NCBI RefSeq assembly: GCF_017939745.1
Contig: NZ_JAGKQQ010000001.1
Span: 3,038,001-3,102,000 of the forward strand
Source: Gemmata palustris
GTDB lineage: Bacteria > Planctomycetota > Planctomycetia > Gemmatales > Gemmataceae
Length of the DNA: 64,000 nucleotides
Direction of reading: 5' to 3'
A program made the translations under genes and the position numbers. Positions 54,223 to 63,405 of this stretch are shown piece by piece (within the stretch, counting starts at the first letter, position 1; each line of letters opens with the position of its first letter). The notes below the pieces were generated by a model. That model worked only from the letters and a program-made list of their open reading frames with translations. It was not told where the DNA came from and did no database searches.

Positions 54223-55359
54223 CTACGGAACCTTCGGCGGCTGGTACCACGGGAGCCGGTCGGCGGGGCACACGGCCGCGAACGGCTTGCCCGTGGCCCG
54301 CGCCAGCGCGCCCGCGAACGGCGTGTCCGGCCGGCTGCTCACCACGACCCGGGCGCCGCGCGCGAGGCGCCCCCCGAACACCGACGCGGTCGGCGCCTCG
54401 TGCTCCGGGCCGCCGGGCACGTCCGCGAGCGGCGCGAGCACTTCGCGCAGCTCCTCGGCCGAGTGCGCGGTCCCGGCACCGTGCCCCGGCACCACAACGG
54501 TGACCGGGCTGTCGAAGGCGTGGCGCCAGGTGACCGCGATCGTGACCGCGAGGCTCAGCGCGGCTTCGAGCCGGGCGCGGTCCGCCGGGGTGGGTGTCGG
54601 GGGCACCCAGGCTTCGACCACCAGCACCAGTTCCGGCGACGGGGCCGTGTCGTACTCGCGCACCATCGGCTCGCCGCGCCGGGCGGTCGTGCGCCAGTGG
54701 ATGTCGCGGATCGGGTCGCCGGGGCGGTACGCCCGCACCCCCCGCACCTCGGCCCGGTCCGTGGTCACGCGGCGGAGCACTTTGCGCGCGCGGCCGTCGC
54801 CGCCGGCTTGCCGGGCGACCCACCGGCGCAGCCCGTCCGGTTCGGCGATCCCGGGCGTCGGGAGCACGACGACCTCGTCGGTCGCGTCGCCGGGCAGTTG
54901 GCACGTCACGAACCCGAACGGGAAGCTCGAGAGCAGCGCGACCGGGCCGCCGAACCGCCCGCGGGTCGGGAACGCGCGGGACGCGGTGCAGTCGAGCGAC
55001 CGCGCCGCCGGCACGCGGTACGCCAGGAAGTTCGTCGTGCCCGCGGTGGACCGGTCCTCGACCGAGACGGTCATCGCCCGGGTCGCGTGGTTCGTCACGC
55101 GCACGCCGTACTCGGACCGCTCGCCCGCGAACAGCGGCCCCACCGCGAGGCGCTTCGCGCTCGCGCGGCGCACGTTGATCCGGGCGAGAATCCCGTTCAG
55201 CACGACCAGCGCGATCATGACGTACACGATGAGGAGCACCAGGTTGATGCTCTTGTACCACGCGACCGCGCCGACCACCAGGGCCACGCCGAGCCACGCG
55301 ACCCCGGCCGGGGTGAACTGGAGGTGCGGCCCGTCCGCGGTGCCCTCGGTGCGTTTCAT
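54223..55359 (-). CDS. DUF58 protein
   Basis: A 378-residue protein with two N-terminal hydrophobic segments (about 17-60) and the DUF58 signature YRPGDPIRDIHWRTTARRG followed by PMVREYD. The second half is von Willebrand-like (LVLVVEAWVPPTPT). It starts with an ATGA overlap on the moxR stop, so translation is coupled. It normally acts with MoxR and a transglutaminase-like protein, possibly in envelope maturation. Confidence 0.92.
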   Translation of the reverse strand: MKRTEGTADGPHLQFTPAGVAWLGVALVVGAVAWYKSINLVLLIVYVMIALVVLNGILARINVRRASAKRLAVGPLFAGERSEYGVRVTNHATRAMTVSVEDRSTAGTTNFLAYRVPAARSLDCTASRAFPTRGRFGGPVALLSSFPFGFVTCQLPGDATDEVVVLPTPGIAEPDGLRRWVARQAGGDGRARKVLRRVTTDRAEVRGVRAYRPGDPIRDIHWRTTARRGEPMVREYDTAPSPELVLVVEAWVPPTPTPADRARLEAALSLAVTIAVTWRHAFDSPVTVVVPGHGAGTAHSAEELREVLAPLADVPGGPEHEAPTASVFGGRLARGARVVVSSRPDTPFAGALARATGKPFAAVCPADRLPWYQPPKVP

Positions 55360-56324
55360 GTCGGCACCTTGAGCTTCGCGACGATCTCGCGCACGATGGG
55401 GCCGGCGTCCGGGTGCCCGCCCGCGGCCCAGCTCCGCGTCACGAGGCGGTGCGCCAGGACCGGTTCGGCGAGCGCCTTCACGTCGTCGGGCACCACGAAG
55501 TCGCGCCCGGCCGTGACCGCGAAGGCCTGAACCGCGCGGTACATCGCGAGCGCGGCGCGGGTGCTCGCCCCCAGCGCGAGTTCCGGGTGCGTCCGCGTCC
55601 CGCCGATCAGATCGAGAACGTAATCGGCAATCGAGGGATCGACGCGCACCGTGCGCACGTGGGCCTGCAGCGCCATCACGTCGGCCGGTTGGAGGACGGG
55701 TTCGAGGTGCTCGACCGGTTCGCCGGCGCGGTGCTGCGTGAGGATCGCGCGCTCGGCCGCGCGGTCCGGGTACCCGACCTTCACGCGCAACAGGAAGCGG
55801 TCGAGTTGACTCTCGGGGAGCGGGTACGTGCCCTCGAACTCGTGCGGGTTCTGGGTCGCGACGACGAGGAACGGCGGGCCGAGCGGCCGCGTGTTGCCGT
55901 CCACGGTGACTTGCCGCTCCTGCATCGCTTCGAGCAGCGCGGACTGCGTGCGCGGGGTCGCGCGGTTGATTTCGTCCGCGAGCACGATTTCGGCGAACAC
56001 CGGACCGGGCTGGAAGATGAACTCACCGGTCTGGGAGCGGTAGATCGTGACGCCGAGCAAGTCCCCGGGCAGCAGGTCGGGCGTGAACTGGATGCGGTTG
56101 AACTTGCACGCGAGGCTGCGGGCGAGAGCCTTTGCGAGCAGCGTTTTGCCGACGCCCGGCACGTCGTCGAGCAGCAGGTGCCCGTCGGCGAGTAGTGCGA
56201 CGGCCGCGAACCGGACTACGTCGGGTTTGCCCAGGAACACCCGCCCGACGTTCTTTTGCAAGGTGTCGAGGAGGTCTGCGAGTTCACGTGGGGTACGCGG
56301 GCTCGGTGGTCCGTCGGCTGGCAT
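55356..56324 (-). CDS. MoxR-family AAA ATPase
   Basis: A 322-residue ATPase with Walker A DDVPGVGKTLL, MoxR block RIQFTPDLLPGDLLGV, Walker B EIVLADEINRA, sensor VVATQNPHEFEGTYPLPESQLDRF and a C-terminal helical lid. MoxR proteins are thought to act as chaperones for partner proteins with vWA domains, and the next gene is DUF58. It heads a four-gene operon. Confidence 0.94.
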   Translation of the reverse strand: MPADGPPSPRTPRELADLLDTLQKNVGRVFLGKPDVVRFAAVALLADGHLLLDDVPGVGKTLLAKALARSLACKFNRIQFTPDLLPGDLLGVTIYRSQTGEFIFQPGPVFAEIVLADEINRATPRTQSALLEAMQERQVTVDGNTRPLGPPFLVVATQNPHEFEGTYPLPESQLDRFLLRVKVGYPDRAAERAILTQHRAGEPVEHLEPVLQPADVMALQAHVRTVRVDPSIADYVLDLIGGTRTHPELALGASTRAALAMYRAVQAFAVTAGRDFVVPDDVKALAEPVLAHRLVTRSWAAGGHPDAGPIVREIVAKLKVPT

Positions 56325-56454
56325 GCGCGCGGTCTCTCACAGGAGGAACGACCGCGGTAATATACGGTTACACTGATGAAATGGTTCTGTGAACCCGCTT
56401 GCAGTGGGGGCCGGCTTTGCCGTTCGCGTGCCGGTTGATTCTCGAAAAGCCCAC

Positions 56455-56516
56455 CCGCTCGTTAACACTCGCGGTTCGCCTATGTCTTTTGGCGAACCGC
56501 GAGTGTTAACGAGCGG
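56455..56516 (-). terminator. Terminator-like 26-bp palindrome after rpsA
   Basis: Arms 56455-56480 and 56491-56516 are exact reverse complements with a 10-base loop. On the minus strand it follows the rpsA stop by 34 bases and is followed, after a short GC stretch, by TTTT. It contains GTTAAC and resembles other palindromes of the window. Confidence 0.7.
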
Positions 56517-56550
56517 TGGGTCTTAACCGGCCGGCAAGAACGGGCTCAAC

Positions 56551-58089
56551 TCACTCGGTGCCGAACTTGATCGGCCCGCCGATGCCCCCGCGCAGGTTCG
56601 GGTTCACCGGTCGGCTGGCCATCGCCTCTTCCGCGGCCTTGAGGTCCGCTTCGTTCTCGGCCTGTTCCGCCGCTTCTGCCGCGGCCTCTTCCTCGGTCGC
56701 GATCTTCTTCAGGCTCAGAGCGATCCGGCGCGTGGCCGCGTCCATGCTCAGCACCTCGACGATGACCGTTTGGCCCTCTTCGAGGATGTCGCGCACGCGG
56801 CGCACGCGCTGCGTGGACAGTTCCGAGATGTGGATCAGCCCCTCGACGCCCGGGGTCAGTTCCACGAACGCGCCGAACTCCGCGATGCGGGTGACTTTGC
56901 CCGTGATCCGGGCACCGGCCTGCACCTGCTTCGTGTACTCCTCGAACGGGCTGACGGTGAGCTGCTTCATGCTCAGCCCGATCTTCCGCGCATCAAAATC
57001 GATGCGGTTGATCTTCACTTCGACCTGCTGACCGATTTTCACGAACTCGGACAGGTCGTTGACCCGCTGCCAGGAGAATTCCGAGGCGGGGATCAGCCCG
57101 TCCGCGCCGCCGAGGTCGACGAACGCGCCGAACGGCTTGATGCTCCGCACGATGCCCTTGAGCACCTGGCCCTCCGCGACGGTCTTCCAGAATTCTTCCG
57201 CCTTCGCCTGCTTTTCCTTCTCCTGAACCGCGCGGCGGCTCACGATCAGGTTCCGCTCCTCCGGGTTGACCTCGGCGACCATCACCTTAATGCGCTGGTT
57301 CACGAACTGTTCGATGTTCTCGACGCGGTACAGATCGAGCTGGCTCGCGGGGAGGAACCCCTTGATGCCGGCGACCTCGATCGTGAGCCCGGTCTTGTTC
57401 TTGTTCGTGCCGGTGACGCGGGCCTCCACGATCATGCCGTAAGTGACCTGCGACCAGTCGTGGACGACCTGCGTGGACCCCTCGCGCGTGAGGATGAGCA
57501 GCCCGTCGGCGGAATCGTAGTGGTCGATGTCGAACTCGACCGCTTCGCCGACCGCGGGCTTGCGGCCCTCGAACTGCTGGAGCGGCAGCACGCCCTGGCT
57601 GCGCCCGCCGGGCACTTCGACGAACACATCATTGCCGTGAACGCCGACGATCACGCCGGTCTTCTTCCCACCGCCCACGGTCCCGGCCGCGCGGGGTTTC
57701 TGCACCGTTTCCACGGCCGCGACGGTCTTGGACACGTCGAAGTCGCCCATCGCTTGCGCGAGTTCGTCCTCGATCAGTTTGTCGAGTTCACGGGAGTTGG
57801 GCTTCGTGCCGCCGAAGTAGAGCTGCTGCGGCGCGCCACCCGGGTTGTACGGCTTGTCGCTGCGGTTCGGCCGATCGCCGCCGCGATTCGGCCCACCGGG
57901 GCCTCCCGGGCGCGGGGCACCCGGCCGGGGCGGGCCTTTGCCCGCGTAGGGCGCCGGGCCACCCGGTTTCGGCGCGCTCGCGCCCGGCGCGGGCGGGGCC
58001 GCGGCGCTCAGGGGCGCCACGGGCGCAGCGGGTGTCGCGGCCGGCGGGGTGGGTTGGTCGGGCGTCGGGGCAGCGTTGTCGGTGCTCAT
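56551..58089 (-). CDS. rpsA: 30S ribosomal protein S1
   Basis: A 512-residue protein with four S1 domains, at about 140-205, 215-290, 305-380 and 390-465; the third and fourth have the canonical GIVRSIKPFGAFVDLGG and GKVTRIAEFGAFVELTPG. The first 100 residues are a Pro/Ala/Gly-rich, basic, disordered leader unusual for S1. Four domains fit a short S1, shorter than the six-domain E. coli form. It lies alone, between two palindromes. Confidence 0.9.
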   Translation of the reverse strand: MSTDNAAPTPDQPTPPAATPAAPVAPLSAAAPPAPGASAPKPGGPAPYAGKGPPRPGAPRPGGPGGPNRGGDRPNRSDKPYNPGGAPQQLYFGGTKPNSRELDKLIEDELAQAMGDFDVSKTVAAVETVQKPRAAGTVGGGKKTGVIVGVHGNDVFVEVPGGRSQGVLPLQQFEGRKPAVGEAVEFDIDHYDSADGLLILTREGSTQVVHDWSQVTYGMIVEARVTGTNKNKTGLTIEVAGIKGFLPASQLDLYRVENIEQFVNQRIKVMVAEVNPEERNLIVSRRAVQEKEKQAKAEEFWKTVAEGQVLKGIVRSIKPFGAFVDLGGADGLIPASEFSWQRVNDLSEFVKIGQQVEVKINRIDFDARKIGLSMKQLTVSPFEEYTKQVQAGARITGKVTRIAEFGAFVELTPGVEGLIHISELSTQRVRRVRDILEEGQTVIVEVLSMDAATRRIALSLKKIATEEEAAAEAAEQAENEADLKAAEEAMASRPVNPNLRGGIGGPIKFGTE

Positions 58090-58161
58090 CTGCGGTTCCT
58101 CACTTCTACCGGTTGAACCTATCAGACGGGTTCCAGCGCGACAATGTGAAGGCGCTTCGCA

Positions 58162-58294
58162 CTTCAGTGTGGTCCGCTCGCTCCGCGAGCGGTGGCTCCT
58201 GCATCAACGTGCCCTCCGGCCTCTTTTCTAGGACTGACAACCGCCCGGTACACGGGACCACACCCGCTCGCGGAGCGAGCGGACTACACTGAAG
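58162..58294. repeat. MITE-like element with 31-bp inverted ends
   Basis: The arms at 58162-58192 and 58264-58294 differ at one base of 31 and enclose 71 bp. Each arm also contains the inner palindrome CCGCTCGC...GCGAGCGG. It is placed in the divergent region between rpsA and the flippase-like gene. Confidence 0.8.
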
Positions 58295-58342
58295 ACGGCC
58301 CACGAGTGACCGGACCCCGTCGCGCCTCGTAGAATCCGGTTC

Positions 58343-59359
58343 ATGTCCAACGGCAAGCACAGGAAGTTCCGGCTCGCGATCGAAACTGCGGTCGCGGTCG
58401 TGATCGTGATCGCGGTGGGGTGGAGTTTCCACAATACCTTGAAGGGGATCGAACCCGGGACGCTCCCGATTCGGGTGCGGGTGGAACTGCTGGTCCCGGC
58501 CGGCGTGCTGTACCTGCTGGCGCACCTGTGCTGGTCCACGTTCTGGGTGCGCCTGCTGCACAGTCAGGGCGTTCGGGTGTCGTGGGCGGTCGGGTTGCGG
58601 GCGTACTACATCAGCCAGTTCGGAAAATACATTCCGGGAAAAGTGGCGGTGCTGCTGATGCGCGTGGCGATGCTGCGGCACCACGGCGGGCACCCGATCC
58701 CCGTTGCGGTGACGGCGACTTACGAAACGCTCACGAGTATGGCGGCCGGAGCGCTATTGGGCGTGCTGTTCCTGCCCGCGCTGGGGGTGCTGCCGCCCGA
58801 AGTTTCGGGGCGCACGACGCTCCTGTTCGCGGTCGCGGCGCTGCCGCTGGGATTGGGCATCCTGAACAAACTCGCGGTGCGGATCGCCAAGAAGCGGCGC
58901 GGGCCGGACGCGCGCCCGCTTCCGGCGCCGTCCGTCTTTCTGTTGGCTCAGGGACTCGTTCACGGCGCGTGTGGGTACTGTTTACTCGCGCTGAGCCTGG
59001 GGTTAACCGTTCACGGGCTGCTGCCGGACGCGCCGGAGTGGGGCGCGAAAGCGTTCACGATGGATCTGGCCGCAGTCGCGCTGTGCTACGTGGCAGGATT
59101 CGTGGTCGTGGTCGCACCCGGTGGACTCGGTGCCCGTGAGTTCGTACTGCGGTGGGCGCTGGCCCCGCAACTCGTGTCCGCGCTGGGCACGGAGCACGCG
59201 GGCCAGGTGGCCATCGTAGTGGCCCTCGCGCTCCGCTTGACGTGGACCATTGCGGAAGTCGTCGTCGGCCTCTTACTCTACGCGAAGAAACCCACCCTCC
59301 CTCCGCCGGCTCGTCACGACGAGACGATTGCGATTCACCACGAGACGCCGCATGTCTAG
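58343..59359 (+). CDS. Membrane protein of the lysylphosphatidylglycerol synthase TM / UPF0104 family
   Basis: A 338-residue protein with about eight hydrophobic segments and the family block YYISQFGKYIPGKVAVLLMRV near residue 92, then VVVVAPGGLGAREFVLR near 250. Members without the synthase domain are probably lipid or lipid-sugar transporters. It overlaps the next gene, a polyprenyl-phosphate-type GT2, by eight bases, so it may move the product of that enzyme. Confidence 0.85.
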   Translation: MSNGKHRKFRLAIETAVAVVIVIAVGWSFHNTLKGIEPGTLPIRVRVELLVPAGVLYLLAHLCWSTFWVRLLHSQGVRVSWAVGLRAYYISQFGKYIPGKVAVLLMRVAMLRHHGGHPIPVAVTATYETLTSMAAGALLGVLFLPALGVLPPEVSGRTTLLFAVAALPLGLGILNKLAVRIAKKRRGPDARPLPAPSVFLLAQGLVHGACGYCLLALSLGLTVHGLLPDAPEWGAKAFTMDLAAVALCYVAGFVVVVAPGGLGAREFVLRWALAPQLVSALGTEHAGQVAIVVALALRLTWTIAEVVVGLLLYAKKPTLPPPARHDETIAIHHETPHV

Positions 59360-60356
59360 CCCCGGGGAACTCGAAGGCAAACCGGCCCCCCTCCTCTCAC
59401 TGGTGATCCCGGTTTTCAACGAGCGGGAGAGCCTGGTTGCGCTGCACGCGGAAATCGCCGAGGTCGCGCAGAAATTGCCCGAGCGCGTCGAGATGATCTT
59501 CATCGACGACGGCAGCAAGGACGGCTCGTGGGACATCGTGCGCGAACTGGCCGTCAAAGATGATCGCGTGCGCGGGATCAAGTTCCGGCGCAACTTCGGT
59601 AAGGCCGCCGCGCTCGCCGCGGGGTTCTCCGCCGCGCGCGGGAGCGTCATCATCACAATGGACGCGGACCTGCAAGACGACCCGCACGAAATCCCGCGCT
59701 TCCTGGACGCGCTGCGGGGCGGGTTGGACGTGGTGAGCGGGTGGAAGAAGGTCCGACACGACCCCTGGCACAAGGTGTTCCCGAGTCGCGTGTTCAACAA
59801 GTTCCTGAGCGTGCTGACCGGCGTTCACCTCCACGATCACAACTGCGGGATGAAGGCGTACCGCGCGGAAGCGCTACGCGAGGTCTACCTGTACGGCGAG
59901 CTCCACCGGTTCGTGCCGGTCCTCGCGACCGCGCGCGGGTTCAAGGTGGGCGAACTCGTGATCCAGCACCGCGCACGGAAGTTCGGGAGTTCCAAGTACG
60001 GCTGGAAGCGATTCATTAAGGGCGCGCTCGATGTGACCACGGTGCGGCTCCTCACCGGCTTCGGGCGCCGGCCGAACCACTTTCTCGGGGCGTGGGGGCT
60101 GACGTTCGGGAGCGGCGCGGTGTTCGGGCTGTTCCTGCTCCTGGCGAATCTGCTCCTCCGGCAGTTCGATGGCGCGCTCGGCGCCGGTCCGTTCACGCAA
60201 ATGGTCGTGTTGATTCTGTCGGTGGGTTGTGGTCTGCTCGGCGCCCAGTGCTTGCTCGCGGGTTTAGTGGCGGAGATGACCGTCGCGCGGAAGTGGCTCG
60301 ATAACGACCCGTACAGCGTCGCGGAGCACACACCAAACAAGCAGGAAGCGCGCTGA
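59352..60356 (+). CDS. GT2 glycosyltransferase, polyprenyl-phosphate type
   Basis: A 334-residue protein. The GT-A domain begins LSLVIPVFNERESLVALH, has FIDDGSKDGSWD and the metal motif MDADLQDDP, and HNCGMKAYR and HRARKFGSSKYG later. Two C-terminal membrane segments follow (about 245-275 and 285-310), as in DpgS/ArnC/GtrB enzymes that attach a sugar to a polyprenyl phosphate. ATG 59352 overlaps the preceding stop; the next gene overlaps it by one base (TGATG). Confidence 0.92.
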   Translation: MSSPGELEGKPAPLLSLVIPVFNERESLVALHAEIAEVAQKLPERVEMIFIDDGSKDGSWDIVRELAVKDDRVRGIKFRRNFGKAAALAAGFSAARGSVIITMDADLQDDPHEIPRFLDALRGGLDVVSGWKKVRHDPWHKVFPSRVFNKFLSVLTGVHLHDHNCGMKAYRAEALREVYLYGELHRFVPVLATARGFKVGELVIQHRARKFGSSKYGWKRFIKGALDVTTVRLLTGFGRRPNHFLGAWGLTFGSGAVFGLFLLLANLLLRQFDGALGAGPFTQMVVLILSVGCGLLGAQCLLAGLVAEMTVARKWLDNDPYSVAEHTPNKQEAR

Positions 60357-61867
60357 TGGCTGCCGAACCGTCCGACATCCGCCGATCGGCGTTTTTGCTC
60401 CTGATGGTCGCGGCGGTGGCGATTGCCGCCGCGAAAACCGTTGGCGCCGAGAACGTGATCGAACCGAGCCGGTACAAGGCCGCGGAAAAGGGCGGGTACG
60501 GCGCCGAACCGGACCGCAAGTGGCCGGACACGCGCCCGGACCCGGTACCGACGTTCAGTTCCAACGACAAATCGCGCTGGGCCACCGTTCGCGCGATCGT
60601 TCACGACCGCACGTTCGTGATCGGCAAGCGCACCTACCCCGACCCGAAAGACCCCAAGAAGTACAAGGACGAGGGCATCGTCGCGGAGCCGGCCTACAAG
60701 AGCCTGGACATCGTGATGAACCCCGAAACGAAGGAGTTCTATTCGAGCAAGCCGCCGCTCATGTCGGTACTGGTCGCGTGCGAATACTGGGTGCTCAACA
60801 AGGGGCTGGACTGGGACATTGTGAAGGACCGCTGGCTCGTGATCCCCGCGATCGTGCTCACCTGGAACGTGCTTCCCTTTCTGGTGTACCTGGTTCTCCT
60901 CGGCAAACTGCTCGACGTGACGGGCAAGACCGACTTCGGCAAACTGCTCGCGTTCGCGGTCGCGTCGGTGGGCACGTTCCTGCTCACGTTCTCGGGCACA
61001 CTGAACAATCACCTGCCCGCGGCGTACTGCATCCTGTTCGCGAGTTACCCGTTGTTGCGGGCGATCGCCGAGAACCGCGACATGACGCCCGCGGGCTACT
61101 GCGGGTGCGGGTTCTTCTCGGCGCTGGCGGCCACGTTCGAGTTGCCGGCGCTGGCGTTCTTCGCCGCGATCTTCCTCCCGCTGTTCATCGCCCGACCGCG
61201 CAACACCATCCTGTTCTTCACCCCGTGTGCGCTGTTACCGTTCGCAGCCCTGTTCGCGGCCAACTACGCGGCGCTGGGGAAGTTGCTGCCGGCTTACAGC
61301 GAATTCGGCGGTCCGTGGTACAATTTTGAGGGGAGCCACTGGGCCAAGCGCGGGACGCCGGCCGCAAAGGGCATCGACTTTAACGACGAACCAACAACGG
61401 TCTATGCGTTCCACCTCACCCTCGGGCACCACGGGTGGTTCAGCTTAACACCGGTCTGGTTGATCGCGTTCGTCGGGCTACTGGTGATGGGGATCAAGAG
61501 TGCCCCCGCGGTACAGAAGCTCTTTAGCAGCAAGAAGGGCACCGGTACGGGGTGGACGCCGGAACTGTTCGCCGCGATGACGCTGGTCGTGTCGGTCGCC
61601 GTGTTCGCGTTCTATTTGACGCGCGTTCAGAGCTACAACTACGGCGGGAACACGAGTGGCCCGCGCTGGCTATTCTGGCTGATCCCACTGTGGGTGCTCG
61701 CAATTCCCCCGGCCGCGGACCGGCTCGCCAGGAGCGAAGCCGGGCGCCTGTTGTGTGCGTTGCTCTTGGGGTTCGGTGTGCTGAGCGTGTTCTACCCCGC
61801 GTGGAACCCGTGGCGCAACCCATGGATACTGCAACTGATGGAGTACAACGGCTGGCTGCGGTACTGA
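60356..61867 (+). CDS. Polytopic membrane protein, probable GT-C-type glycosyltransferase
   Basis: A 503-residue protein with about ten hydrophobic segments and a large extracytoplasmic loop between the first and second (about 30-160), which holds AEPAYKSLDIVMN and EFYSSKPPLMSVLVACEYW. The loop-first layout and SSKPPL-type motif recall lipid-sugar-dependent GT-C enzymes. It is the third gene of a tight operon with a flippase-like protein and a GT2. The acceptor is unknown. Confidence 0.68.
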   Translation: MAAEPSDIRRSAFLLLMVAAVAIAAAKTVGAENVIEPSRYKAAEKGGYGAEPDRKWPDTRPDPVPTFSSNDKSRWATVRAIVHDRTFVIGKRTYPDPKDPKKYKDEGIVAEPAYKSLDIVMNPETKEFYSSKPPLMSVLVACEYWVLNKGLDWDIVKDRWLVIPAIVLTWNVLPFLVYLVLLGKLLDVTGKTDFGKLLAFAVASVGTFLLTFSGTLNNHLPAAYCILFASYPLLRAIAENRDMTPAGYCGCGFFSALAATFELPALAFFAAIFLPLFIARPRNTILFFTPCALLPFAALFAANYAALGKLLPAYSEFGGPWYNFEGSHWAKRGTPAAKGIDFNDEPTTVYAFHLTLGHHGWFSLTPVWLIAFVGLLVMGIKSAPAVQKLFSSKKGTGTGWTPELFAAMTLVVSVAVFAFYLTRVQSYNYGGNTSGPRWLFWLIPLWVLAIPPAADRLARSEAGRLLCALLLGFGVLSVFYPAWNPWRNPWILQLMEYNGWLRY

Positions 61868-62176
61868 CCGCAACAGATTCCTGTCGAATGAGCCGCGATC
61901 ACAGGGAGCGGGAGTCGCAACAGATTTCGTGTGTTTGCCGTTCCACACCGGAAACCAAAACCGCGTTCCCTTGCGGTCGCGGCTCGTTCGACATGCGACA
62001 GCGGTCCGAAATGAGATTAGGGTGGGCTGAAGCGCCACTCTCGCGCGAACGCTTAACACTTTAACAGATTCGGGCCGGTAGATTGGCCGATCCGAAATTG
62101 TTAGCGGATGATAGTAGCAGACCGTTGTGAACCCGAGGGCGCATTTGCGCTTCCGCTGTGGTGAAGACCCGCGCCC
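61868..62176. other. Intergenic region with dispersed repeats
   Basis: 309 bp before the protease gene. It holds one CCCTTGCGGTCGCGGCTCGT copy at 61968-61987 and a TGTTAGC-type repeat around 62093-62116, 61 bp before the next start codon. No gene or clear promoter is seen. Confidence 0.45.
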
Positions 62177-63301
62177 ATGAGTGAACTCGCTAACGATCCG
62201 CCGCTGGTGACGCGCCCCGAACCGGCGCTCGCACTCGTGCCCCCGCGCCCGAAGCCGGGGTTCATCGAAGCGGTGCTGTGGTGCGTGATCTTCATCGCGA
62301 CGCAGATGCTCGGCGCGATTGTGGCCGTGACGATCGCGTTCACGGCTTACGCGCTAACCGCGCCGGACCCGAAGACGTTTGTCGACGAACAGCTCGCCGG
62401 GTTCGGGAAGTCGGTCGATCTGAAGGTCGAAGGAGACCGCCCGCCGATTCCCTTTGAATTCGGCCAATCGCTCGCGTGGGGGATGCTCGCGGCGCAGGTC
62501 GTTTCTCTGGGGCTCATCCTGCTCGTACTTCCGCGTCGGATCGGCCCGGACTGGAAGCGGCAAATCGGTGTCCGCCGACCACACTGGCTCCACGTCGTGC
62601 TCGTGCTGCTGCTCGTGCCGGGGTTCATTATCGCGTCGGACCTCATTCAGACGCTGTTTCTCACAATCACCGGCATGAAACCACCGCCGGCGCTGAAGGC
62701 ACTCAACGGTGTGTTCGGTCAGTTCCCGTGGCCGCTCACGGTTCTGGCGGTCGCGCTCGGGCCGGGCGTGGTCGAAGAGTTCTGGTGCCGCGGGTTCCTG
62801 GGGCGCGGGCTGTGCGCGCGAAACGGTGTCGTTGTGGGTGTACTGCTCACGTCCGCGCTGTTCTCGGCCATGCACCTCGACCCGGCGCAACTGGTCGTGA
62901 TTGCCACAATGGGGATGTATCTCCACTTCGTTTACCTCGTGACCCGCTCCATTTGGGCACCGATCCTGCTCCACGCAATGAACAACGGCCTCGCGATTTT
63001 CCTCGCGCTCGCGGTCAAACTGGGTAACGAACAGGGCGACGTCGAAGTGCCTGCAATCGTTCACATTGCGGCTTTTGCGCTGATGGTATTCGGGAGCGTG
63101 GCACTGTGGACGAGTCGCGTGGTATCGGAGCCCATTTCGCTCCTTGAAGAGGACGGCGGGACGGAATCATCGGATATTTTCGTCCCCCCCACCGAAGTGA
63201 ACACGCGGTTCGGGTACGCGACTGTCAGCCCGGCGGCTCTGATGTTCACGCTCGTGTCGTTTAGCGTGCTGGTGTACCTCGGGTATTACTTTTCGCGCTA
63301 G
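62177..63301 (+). CDS. CPBP-family intramembrane metalloprotease
   Basis: A 374-residue protein with about eight hydrophobic segments. The active-site motifs of the Abi/CAAX family are present: VVEEFWCRGFLGR (EExxxR) near residue 195, LFSAMHLDP near 232 and LLHAMNNGLA near 265. A 45-residue polar N-terminus and a 60-residue C-terminal part with a last segment are lineage features. Substrates of bacterial members are mostly unknown. Confidence 0.9.
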   Translation: MSELANDPPLVTRPEPALALVPPRPKPGFIEAVLWCVIFIATQMLGAIVAVTIAFTAYALTAPDPKTFVDEQLAGFGKSVDLKVEGDRPPIPFEFGQSLAWGMLAAQVVSLGLILLVLPRRIGPDWKRQIGVRRPHWLHVVLVLLLVPGFIIASDLIQTLFLTITGMKPPPALKALNGVFGQFPWPLTVLAVALGPGVVEEFWCRGFLGRGLCARNGVVVGVLLTSALFSAMHLDPAQLVVIATMGMYLHFVYLVTRSIWAPILLHAMNNGLAIFLALAVKLGNEQGDVEVPAIVHIAAFALMVFGSVALWTSRVVSEPISLLEEDGGTESSDIFVPPTEVNTRFGYATVSPAALMFTLVSFSVLVYLGYYFSR

Positions 63302-63405
63302 AATCGCCCCTTTTGGCGCGCGTTGGGGCGGCAAGGTGCCGGTTCCAGCTTGCACCTTCTTGTCTTTGTCTTCTATGGTGAAGGAAGTCGCCTTTCCTCC
63401 AACCC

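Noticed and set aside
51857-55297. A 1146-codon reading of the transglutaminase-like gene
   Set aside because: The first third is an out-of-frame reading of the DUF58 gene. The real start is at 54157, where the membrane segments begin.
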